64,000 bases of DNA from Sorex araneus. Taxonomy: Eukaryota; Chordata; Mammalia; Eulipotyphla; Soricidae. The DNA is taken from the NCBI RefSeq assembly GCF_027595985.1, contig NC_073305.1, positions 177,267,089 through 177,331,088 of the forward strand, in the 5' to 3' direction. Below, piece by piece: positions 55,681 through 64,000 of this stretch. Numbering within the stretch: position 1 is the first letter of the stretch; each line of letters opens with the position of its first letter. A program made the translations under genes and the position numbers. A model generated the notes under the pieces. That model was not told the origin of the DNA and did not search any database. It was given only the letters and a program-made list of their open reading frames with translations.

Positions 55681-56293
55681 GAAAGGAGAAAGGAGGAAGA
55701 AAGAAAGGAAGGAAGAAGAAGCAAGGAAGGACGGGAGGGAGGGTATAGGGAGGAGTGAGGAAGGAAGGAAAGAAGGAAGGAAGGAAGGAAGGAAGGAAGG
55801 AAGGAAGGAAGGAAGGAAGGAAGGAAGGAAGGAAGGAAGGAAGGAAGGAAGGAAGGAAGGAAGGAAGGAAGGAAGAGAGGGAGGGAGGGAGAAAAGAAGA
55901 GAGGGAGGAAGGGAGGGAGGGAGGAAGAGAAGGAGGGAGGGAGGAAGAGAAGGAGGGAGGGAGGAAGAGAAAGAGGGAGGGAGGGAGGGAGGGAGGAAGG
56001 GAGAAAAGAGGAAGGAAGGAAGGAAGGAAGGAAGGAAGAAAGGGAGGGAGGGGAGGGAGGGAGGCAGGGAGGGAGGGAGGGAGGGAGGGAGGGACGAAGG
56101 GAGGGAGAAAGGGAGGGAAGGAGGGAGGGAGGGAGGGAGAGAGGAAGAGAGGGAGGGTGGGAGGGTGGGAGAGAGGAAGGGAGGGAGGGTGGGAGGGTGG
56201 GTGGGAGGAAAGGAGGAAGGAGGAAGGAAGGGAGAAAAGATGAAGGAAGGGAGAAAGAAGGAAGGAAGGAAAGGAAGGAGGGAGGGAGGAAAA
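55681..56293. repeat. 613-bp GGAA / GGGA polypurine array
   Basis: Nearly pure G/A on the + strand. About 55760-55873 is an uninterrupted GGAA run, followed by mixed GGGA, GGAA and GAGA units with sparse C or T interruptions. It lies 0.5-1.1 kb upstream of the IYD start codon. Frames of 160-270 codons on both strands here are low-complexity artefacts (poly Ser-Phe-Leu-Pro or Arg-Glu-Gly-Lys). Confidence 0.98.
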
Positions 56294-56479
56294 CGCAAAG
56301 TATAGTTTCACAAACATATTCTACAAACACAGAGTGTCAGGCTTTTTCTGGAAGTTTGTCTTCAGCACACCCGGTTCCTGGAAATATGTTCTTTTAAAAA
56401 CAAATTCTCCTGGCTTCAGGCACATTGAAGACACAGTTCTCTCAGAAAAGTTCTAAAGAGGACGATGAAGTGCCTTCCA

Positions 56480-56790
56480 CCACTGCTAGTGATCTCAAGT
56501 GCATTCAAGTGTTTACTGAGATTCTGGCAATTATTGCCTAAAAATCTATTGATTGAGTACACAGTTTAAAAAGCGATGCCTCTGTGCGTTGCCAAACCCA
56601 CAACTCGCCCCAGCGCGCACCCACCTGTCTGGCCTTTGCCCCTTTCAAAGTCCTTGTGGGCCGGAGTTCGCGCTGCCCCTGCCCGGGCACACCCCTTCCT
56701 TCGGCCCACCTCCCAGCCACCCTCACTCCGGTCTGTTTGTTTAAATCCCACGGTGGGAAGTGTGTGCCCTGTTCTGGCCGGCTCATAACC
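56480..56790 (+). promoter_or_regulatory. IYD: probable IYD promoter and 5' UTR
   Basis: This is the last repeat-free stretch before the IYD start codon. It contains two close CAAG-core words (CTCAAGTG at 56494-56501, TTCAAGTG at 56504-56511) of the NKX2-1 (TTF-1) type, immediately followed by a forkhead word (TGTTTAC at 56510-56516). A TTTAAAAA TATA-like word lies at about 56565, then a GC- and CpG-richer segment (56585-56720). IYD is thyroid-expressed, so NKX2-1 and FOXE1 sites would fit, but binding is inference. The transcription start cannot be fixed from sequence; the purine array is a natural left border. Confidence 0.5.
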
Positions 56791-56971
56791 ATGTTCTTCC
56801 TGACTCCGGTCTTGGTAGCCGTCGTCTGCATCCTGATTGTGTGGATCTTTAAAAATGCAGACGGAAGCCTGGGGAAGAGGAAAGAGGAATCACAAGCCAG
56901 GACCCAGGCTCGTCCCTGGGTGGACGAAGACTTGAAAGACAGCACTACTGACCTCCACCCAGGGGAAGAAG
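56791..56971 (+). CDS. IYD: IYD exon 1 (coding part), iodotyrosine deiodinase
   Basis: IYD reductively removes iodide from mono- and diiodotyrosine released during thyroid hormone production, using FMN and NADPH-derived electrons. It is a homodimeric, membrane-anchored enzyme of the nitroreductase fold. This exon encodes 60 complete codons plus one base (phase 1). Residues 2-20 (FLTPVLVAVVCILIVWIF) are the N-terminal membrane anchor, followed by a basic segment and the RPWVDEDLKD motif that is nearly invariant in mammalian IYD. The ATG has A at -3 (ataaccATG), and the protein lines up with the human start. The donor is GAAG|gtaaag. Compared with human as I remember it, there is one extra residue near position 52. 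No stop or frameshift, so the gene looks intact. A GTG-initiated in-frame extension upstream was rejected. Confidence 0.96.
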
Positions 56972-57321
56972 GTAAAGATGCTGGCAAAGGGCCTGAGTGT
57001 GACAGGGAGTATTTCTGTGACCAGTGAGTGTGGATTGGTGGCAGGACTGTTGGGGAGAGCGGGGGAGGAAACGTACTCAGGTCAATTTCACCATCAACCT
57101 CTACTCTGCAGACGCGTGAGTGGTGGTAGAGGCAGATCATTTCCCCAGGGGGCCAATTTATGGAGTGTGGTACCCACCTCCCTTATTGCTGGGTACTCTG
57201 CAAACTCAGGATGACATTTTTTCAGACTCCAAGCCTCTTCTAGACGCTAAAACTTTTCTGAAAAGGGAGCCAGGCTGGCAGCAGAAGGAGAGCAAGTGGT
57301 CAGGTTTTGATGGAGAACTTT

Positions 57322-57490
57322 GTTTTTGTTTGGGGGGTCACATCTGGCACTGGTTAGGGGCTACTCCCAGCGCAGTTCTTGGAGGTCACTCCAGTGGGTA
57401 CTGCGGGAACATAAGATGCCAGAGATTGAATCTGGGACTCCTGCCTGCAAAACATGTGCTCCAGCTCTTTGAGTCATCTCCCCAGCCCTG
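57322..57490 (-). mobile_element. old SOR-type SINE
   Basis: Antisense: 'tttggggggtcacatctggc', 'tggttaggggctactcccag', 'gagattgaatctgggactcc', 'tctccccagccc'. Confidence 0.82.
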
Positions 57491-58431
57491 GGTCAAGAAC
57501 TGAAATAAATCATGGCATCTGGCCAGAGACTTTTTACCATGTTAGAGACAGAAGTGTCCTCTGTTCTCAGTGCTGAGGATCCAGTGTAGCAAACAAGGTA
57601 ATAAGCAAGCAAAAGAATAACAAAGATGAAGACTGGGTGAAATGATTCCAAAGTATTCCCGGGTGGTAGAAGGGCACCCTTAGAATAAGGGGGAAGCCAG
57701 TTTTGAGGTCTAGAAGGATCTGAATTTCAAAGTTATGTAGGCGTCCCAGAGAAGGAGCATGAGGACAGGACAGAGACACTTGGGGAATAAGGAAGAGTGT
57801 ACTGACCAGGAGAAGGGACTGGAATGAGATGGGGGAGCTAGGGAGAGCCACGGTAGAGCTGACCTGAGCAAGAATTAGTCACAAGGGTGCTGGGAGAGGG
57901 TGCGGCGGGGGGGGGGGCAAAATTTTCAGAGTCTTGAGTTATCAGTGTTTCAGAATAGTTTGGGGTGGGTTCGTGGGGTGGATTCAATTCCTGAAAAAAC
58001 TCAGTGATTATCTCTTGCATAGGTGATGCTCCTGAGCTCCCACAGAAGCTATCTGGAAATATGTGTGTATGTCACAAGGGTGTACTTCCGTGTGTGCATG
58101 CACAAATACAGGTGTGTGTTTGCACATACCCGAATTGTTCCAATATTAGCATCAGGGAGTTGGGTATAGAGTTGGCATCAGTTCTGGGAGACAGCATTTT
58201 TGAACGTGCTGCACAGGGTCAAATGCAAGCAGCCTCTTGTCTGGACCACCTCTCACTCATAGGTTGTAGGATGCGCACCCACATAGCCAGTTATCCCCTA
58301 CTATGAGACATGCCCTTGAACACAACCTTTTGAAACTGAATAATGATCTGCATGGTAAGGTGTGTATTTAAGGCTGTAAATTTCTCTCCAGATAAAATAC
58401 TATAGAATATTACATATTTTAGTACAAATTA

Positions 58432-58664
58432 GCACAGCGGTTGGGCGTTCGCCTTTCACACAGCCGACCTGTGTTAGATTTTTCTGCCCCTCTCGGAGAG
58501 CCCGGCAAGGAACCGAGAGTATCGCACCCTCGCAGCAGAGCCTGTCAAACTACCCGTGGCGTATTGAATATGCTCAAAACAGTAACAATAAGTCTCTCAA
58601 TGAGAGATGTTACTGGTGCCCGCTTGAACAAATCGATGAGCAACAGGATGACAGTGACAGTGAC
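58432..58664 (+). mobile_element. 5'-truncated RTE-tailed SINE
   Basis: Begins inside the A box (gcacagcgg), lacking the first 15 bp or so of the tRNA head. Ends 'gacagtgacagtgac'. An exact 11-bp TSD (AGTACAAATTA) lies at 58421-58431 and 58665-58675. Shares the 'ctcaatgagagatgttactg' variant with 37322-37565. Confidence 0.95.
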
Positions 58665-59060
58665 AGTACAAATTATGTTAAAATTAAATTAATATTAAGT
58701 TTGAAGTGCTTCTAATTTATACTGAAGTATTTTATTCTATTTTTCAGTTACCTTTTTATTATTGATTTCTAACTTAACTACACTGTGATTAGAAATCTTT
58801 ATTGAATTAGAAATCTATAAACATCTTGAGTTACCTCTGGCACAGTGAATGACCAATTTTTACAAATGCTTGCTTGAATTACTTTAAAATGGCATATTTT
58901 CAACAATTCTTAGGTGCAGCACTCTAAACATGTTCTTTTGGCTACTTCACCAGTTTTCTTCAAACCTCTGCTGTTGATTGATTTTTTTTTCTACTTATCC
59001 CATCATTACTGAGAGATATGGAAGAGCTTACAATACAATGAATGATATTTACATTTCTTT

Positions 59061-59240
59061 TTTTTTTTTTTTTTTGCTTTTTGGGTCACACCTGGTGATG
59101 CACAGGGGTTACTCCTGGCTCATGCACTCAGGAATCACTGCTGGCGATGCTCAGGGGACCATATGGGATGCTGGGAATCGAACCCGTGCCAGCCATGTGC
59201 AAGACAAATGCCCTACCCACAGTGCTATCGCTCCAGCCCC
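59061..59240 (-). mobile_element. SOR-type SINE, young
   Basis: Antisense with a long T-run (about 18 T), near-consensus body and intact head ('tgctatcgctccagcccc'). TSD TTTACATTTCTTT at 59048-59060 and 59241-59253. Confidence 0.96.
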
Positions 59241-59460
59241 TTTACATTTCTTTTTCAAAATCAAAAGTCCTGTAACATAAGTGCATGTACATGTGATATT
59301 CTGTTTTACAGAATCATTCGATCATTCAATTAAAATTTGTTATGACACCATATTTATCATCAATACTTTTTGTCTTGCACCTTAAAACATTTCATATTCT
59401 CATATTTTATATGTACTTTATTACTACATTGAAAAATGCTTTATAGATAAATACTCTTAA

Positions 59461-59960
59461 ATATATACTTTATCTTAGCACTGTGATTCAAGATTTACAA
59501 TGCTGTCAATGGTAGGGTTTCTTGCATGTAACATTCCAAACCCACACTGGCCGTGAGTGCTGTTTCCTTCCACCATCGTCCCAGGGTCCCTCCTCACCCC
59601 TGTGTTACCTCCCAGCCCCACTCTCCCCATCACTCTCTGCTCTCGTAATCACTTCTGTAGACCAGCTCTGATATTCTGCTGCTTTTGGCCATTTGTTGCT
59701 CCTTTACTATGGGTTTTCAAATTCCACGCATGAGAGTGATCAGAATGATCCCTCTCCTTCTGGCTGTCTCCACTCAGAGAGATCCCCTTCAGTTCCTTAT
59801 ACGTAGGGGCAGCAAGTTGTGCAATTTCATCTTTTCTAATAGCTGAGTAGTGCTCCACTGTGCATATATATTCATATATCTTTACATATACTAATATATG
59901 TACACATATATAGCATAATTTCTGTATCCAACAATCCCTTCCTGGACATTTATTTTTCTT
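59461..59960 (-). mobile_element. L1 3' fragment
   Basis: Reverse L1: 'gtagggtttcttgcatgtaa', 'cattccaaacccacactgg', 'tagctgagtagtgctccact', a TATATA stretch (59864-59911) and 'cttcctggacattta'. Confidence 0.85.
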
Positions 59961-60141
59961 TTGCTCTTAATAAAAATTTAGGCCAAAGGGAAAATTATTA
60001 CTTCATTTGAATACAAATAAGCTATTAAATTAGCTTATTTTAAATCCGCATCTACCAGATCTTTTACTCTTTGTTATTTACTAAAAGTATCAAAAATACT
60101 TAATTTTTCACCTAACAAAAGCATGGTTTTTGAGACCACTA

Positions 60142-60390
60142 GCACTGTAGCACTGTCATCCCATTGTTCATCGATTTGCTTGGAGCAGGCACCAGTAACG
60201 TTTCCATTGTGAGACTTGTTGTTACTATTTTTGGCATATCGAATACTCCACCAGTAGCTTGCCAGGCTCTGCCGTGTGGGCCAGATACTCTCAGTAGCTT
60301 GCCGGGCTCTCCGAGAGGGACGGAGGAATCGAACCTGGGCTGGCCGAGTGCAAGGCAAACGCCCTACCCACTGTGCTGTCACTCCAGTCC
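60142..60390 (-). mobile_element. RTE-tailed SINE
   Basis: Antisense type-B copy with an exact 12-bp TSD (TTGAGACCACTA at 60130-60141 and 60391-60402). Confidence 0.97.
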
Positions 60391-60621
60391 TTGAGACCAC
60401 TAAGGTTTCAAATACATATTTCCTAATAATGTGATCCAGGATATTGGACATAAAACTTTCATAGATTCTAAAATTATAGTGAGAAAATATCAGTGAGTAT
60501 TTTATTTTAAAGTTATTTCCATTATGTGAACACATTTATTTTTCTGGCTTATAGAAAAAAATTGACAGATAATACCGAGTATCTTTAAGGCACATGGTGT
60601 TAATTTAGCAAATAATATACT

Positions 60622-60735
60622 TGGGTTGGAGTTGCAATTTCATAGTAGATAACTTACCTTGCACGTGTGAGACAAGGCAGTGCATGGTTCTCTAAGCACT
60701 GTCAGTTAGGGGCCTGGTGGCCCCCAGTGCTACTA
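60622..60735 (+). mobile_element. very old SOR-type SINE remnant
   Basis: 'gataacttaccttgcacgtg' and 'gttctctaagcactgtcag' resemble parts of a SOR SINE; highly diverged. Confidence 0.45.
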
Positions 60736-61144
60736 GGTAAAACCACAAATGTAGTCCATATATATTCAGTGAAATTATTCTTGTTGTTGGGAGGATTTCA
60801 GAAATTTCCTGGGTCTCTTGGATCTGTAAAGTTGTTATTTTTCCCAGGACTAGGGAAAATCTCAGCTGTTTTCTCTTTAACTTGTTGCCTTGCCACATCT
60901 TTTCCCTCCAGTCCCGGTTATTCTGTCATGCATGGTAGACATTCTCATTCTGCTTTATTTTTTCTTGCTTTCCCCCAAGCCATGTTTCCCATCTTTTGGT
61001 CTCTCCTAGCTCAACTATAAATATTTTTTTTTCTGACTATTCCTCAAGCCCATTACGTCTTCCCTTTGGTGTGTCTAACCCATTACTAAATAGTTCCATT
61101 AAGATGTTAAGCACATTATTTTATTTTTTAGTTCTAAAAGTTAT

Positions 61145-61335
61145 ATATTTTTTGCTTTGGTTTGGTTTGATTTTTTAGGCCAAACCTGGTCATACTCAAG
61201 GCTTACTCCTGGCTCTGTGCTCAGGAATCAATCTTGGTGGTGCCTTGGGAACTATGTATGGTGCCCGGGATCAAACCTGGGTCAGCTCTATGCCAGGACC
61301 AATGCTCTTCCTTCTCTGCTGTCTCTCTGGGCCTA
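61145..61335 (-). mobile_element. old SOR-type SINE
   Basis: Antisense: 'aggccaaacctggtcatact', 'ggcttactcctggctctgtg', 'gatcaaacctgggtcagc', 'ctgtctctctgggcc'. It lies 370 bp before exon 2. Confidence 0.85.
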
Positions 61336-61679
61336 ATTTTTGTACTTTTTATGTCACTTTTGGGGGGGGAAATATATTAACCATTGTTGTTTTGTCTTTA
61401 GAGTCTGGTAATTTTGCATTTGGGATCTCTGCTGGATCTATTTTTAAACTCCATTCCTGCTGTTTCTTGCTCAAGCTGTTTTATTTCTTCTTTTGTGTGA
61501 CTATTTGTGCTTGGCCAGTAACTCTAATTAACTGACCAACATCTTCTTCATTGTCTTTTTTGTCATCTTCATTCAGCTTCTACTTCATTCTCTGCTGCTG
61601 ATAGGATAGGGTGCGTATCACTTGACAGCACCCCGTCCTCCCTCCCGTCATTCTGTCTTCCTGTTCTCCTGTAGAGTGA

Positions 61680-61901
<222 letters not shown>

Positions 61902-62033
61902 TAGTTGAGGACAGGGCTGTGTGGTGATACTGAAGCCATGTTTAAGTTCCAGCACAGAGAACAGAGTCTAGAGCGGTATGTTTATCTAGAAGCGTTACCC
62001 ACAAGTCAGCCTAGAAACAGAACTTACACTTTC

Positions 62034-62224
62034 TTTCTTTCTTTCTTTTTTTTTTTTTTTGCTTTTTGGGTCACACCTGGAGATGCACAGGGGTTACTCC
62101 TGGTTCATGCACTCAGGAATTACTCCTGGAAGTGCTCAGGGGACCATATGAGATTCTGGGAATCAAACCCAGGTTGGCTGTGTGCAAGGCAAATGCCCTA
62201 CCCTCTGTACTATCGCTCCAGCCC
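62034..62224 (-). mobile_element. young SOR-type SINE
   Basis: Antisense, near consensus, with a long T-run and (CTTT)n at its start. An exact 16-bp TSD (CAGAACTTACACTTTC) lies at 62018-62033 and 62225-62240, the longest perfect TSD in the window. Confidence 0.97.
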
Positions 62225-62257
62225 CAGAACTTACACTTTCAACTTCTAAATTTGATG

Positions 62258-62425
62258 GGGTGGAGGAGCCACGTTAAGCAATGGTGCTCAGGGCTTCATA
62301 CTGGCTCTTTGCTCAAGGATCCTATTAGTAGGGCTCCAGGTACCACAAATGGTGTTATGGATCAAACCAGGGTTGCTCATGTGCAAGACAAATGCCTTAA
62401 CCCTTGACTATTTTTCCAACCCTCT
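62258..62425 (-). mobile_element. old SOR-type SINE
   Basis: Antisense: 'aatggtgctcagggcttcat', 'ggatcaaaccagggttgctc', 'tatttttccaaccctc'. Confidence 0.82.
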
Positions 62426-63220
62426 AACTCTTTTAAATTTCTTGGGAGCAGATGTGGCAGCAAGTGATAAACTTCTGAGATTGTTCAGTATTATGATATT
62501 CTATTTTAAAAAATCCCTAAATTTTCTGAAGGCACAGTTATATATTGGAAAAGAAATGTTTTCCCACATCATAATGCAAATATTTTCTTATTCATCCCTA
62601 TTGATTTTTCTTTTGGAAATAAAATTTTTAATTATGTATATGCAAACATGATGCCACAGGACTGTATATCAGTGAATTTGACAAGTAAATCAAAATAAGG
62701 CAAACCATTTTCAATGTAGAATATATATTAGTATAATATAGAATAACACCAATGAAAACAATGAGCATTGCAGGAAAAGTCAAAATAAGACATGGTAGAA
62801 AACCCTTTATTTGAGGCTTCTCTGATTGCAATCATATTCCTAAAACATCACATTTTAGTAGCAGCTCAATTTATTTTATGATTATATCTGGATCTCTAAA
62901 ATAAGTACAAAGATAAGATATTCATATCAATCTGGCCTAACAGCAAACATTAGGAAAAAGTTTATTTCTTATGCTTAGTGATATACATTTTTAGTTAAGA
63001 CCAAAGTGAACTAGAGTCATGATCAGAAATTTTGGCCTTATGTTTAGTTTTTGATTTGCATCACACAATCCAGTCAGACCTCGCCACCACGGGAGTGAGC
63101 CTGGTGAGCAAGAACCCCACAAAGTCCTGCCACCCCCTGGCGCTAGGCACAGTTTATGCCATTAGATTATTCACTACTTAGAAGTAAAAGTTTCTTTTGA
63201 GACACCCTTCCTGTGAGTGA
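62426..63220 (+). other. IYD: IYD intron 2, AT-rich part without recognisable repeats
   Basis: Intron 2 starts at 61897 and runs past the window end. No exon 3 signature was found by reading all frames here. Confidence 0.7.
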
Positions 63221-63560
63221 CTATGGCCTACTGCAAGAAACAGTGGGCCACTGAAAAAGAGAGAGAGAGGAAGAGAGAGAGGAGAGACAAAGAGGGGGAG
63301 AGAGGGGGAGAGAGGGGGAGGGAGAGAAAGTGAGAGAGAGAAAGAGAGAGAGAGGGAGAGATAAAGGAAGAGAGTGAGAGAGAAAGTATCTGCCATAGAG
63401 GCAGGCAGGATGGGATTGGGGGAACTGGGAACACGGGTAATAGAAAATGCACATGCATGCAGGGCTGGGTGTTGGAACATTGATGATTGAAACCCAATCA
63501 TGAACAACCTTGTCACTGAGTATCTCACAGTGATCCAATTTAAAAAAGTAAGATAAAGAA
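63221..63560 (+). mobile_element. L1 3' UTR fragment with (GA)n
   Basis: 'gaaacagtgggccactg', an AG-rich microsatellite at 63258-63385, 'gtatctgccatagaggcagg', 'gggtgttggaacattgatga', 'gtatctcacagtgatccaat' and an A-rich end. Confidence 0.85.
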
Positions 63561-64000
63561 CTTTAAAAAGCATAACAAAAGAAAAGAAATAGTGGACCAT
63601 TGAGGACAGAGGGATAATTATCAATCAGAAGTTAGCCTGTCCTCACTGGGATGTGACTTGAGTTCCTTGGCCATCATGTTGCATTGTCAAGCTTTGTTCC
63701 ACAGCACCAGGACTGGTCCAGGTCTGGGCAGAGGGCTGTGGGAGCCAGTGAGAGCAGAAAGATGCAGAGTGATGGATGCTGAGTTCCAGGAGCCAGGAGT
63801 TCCAGGGAGTCCTCCCAGATACCATCAATCCAGAGTGCTCCCCTCAGAGCTCTGACATACGCCCTAAACAAACATGCTGCAGTTGCCTGTAAATTAATAT
63901 TTTCAAAATTCGACCATGTGAGACTTATTTCTGTTAAGCTTCATAACTTGATCCTTCCCCCGCCCAAGACTGTCCAAGCAAACTACACTTTGGAGAGCGT
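63561..64000 (+). other. IYD: IYD intron 2, continued
   Basis: Single-copy-looking sequence; no exon or repeat recognised before the window ends. Confidence 0.6.

Noticed and set aside
55518..56330. Long open frames (up to 270 codons) on both strands
   Set aside because: They are translations of the GGAA/GGGA array: only a few residue types and open in several frames at once.
56584..56790. In-frame upstream extension of IYD exon 1 (69 codons)
   Set aside because: It starts at GTG, not ATG, has no similarity to IYD, and lies in the GC-rich 5' UTR/promoter. The 56791 ATG matches the mammalian start.

Overview
This is mammalian nuclear DNA, almost certainly from a shrew (Soricidae, most likely Sorex). 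Two things point that way. First, the window holds about 45 copies of a tRNA-derived SINE whose consensus I recognise as the shrew SOR type. Second, it carries an RTE-clade retrotransposon remnant and many short elements ending in the RTE 3' end; an RTE shared between parasitic nematodes and the common shrew has been reported (RTE1_Sar, name given from memory). There are no bacterial, plasmid or phage features.

The only protein-coding gene I can support is the 5' part of IYD (iodotyrosine deiodinase), on the + strand near the right end: a promoter-like segment (about 56480-56790), coding exon 1 (56791-56971), intron 1 and exon 2 (61705-61896). Exon 3 onward lies beyond the window. The exons splice in phase (phase 1 at both junctions) and encode the N-terminal membrane anchor, the acidic linker and the start of the flavin-binding nitroreductase fold, including the RRSVR flavin-contact segment.

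Positions 1-56480 read as intergenic DNA dominated by retroposons. I distinguish: (A) A-tailed SOR SINEs, apparently L1-mobilised; (B) SINEs with the same tRNA head but a 3' end derived from an RTE element; (C) longer (about 0.5-1.0 kb) non-autonomous elements sharing the type-B 3' half and ending in (GAT)n or GACAGT-like repeats, one of which (8445-9105) carries a decayed piece of RTE reverse transcriptase; (D) 5'-truncated L1 3' ends, one with a 5' inversion; (E) a few ancient MIR/L2 pieces; (F) one solo-LTR-like segment near 1026-1790; and (G) microsatellites, the largest a 613-bp GGAA/GGGA purine array 0.5 kb upstream of IYD.

The most interesting biology is the RTE/SINE partnership. The type-B SINE tail is still readable as the last codons of an RTE ORF2 protein, one SINE pair shares 53 bp of 3' flank as expected of 3' transduction, and one type-C insertion is a dimer flanked by a 14-bp target-site duplication (TSD). 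Repeat boundaries are read by eye: those fixed by TSDs are good to a base or two, others to about 10 bp. Family names come from memory, not from a database search.
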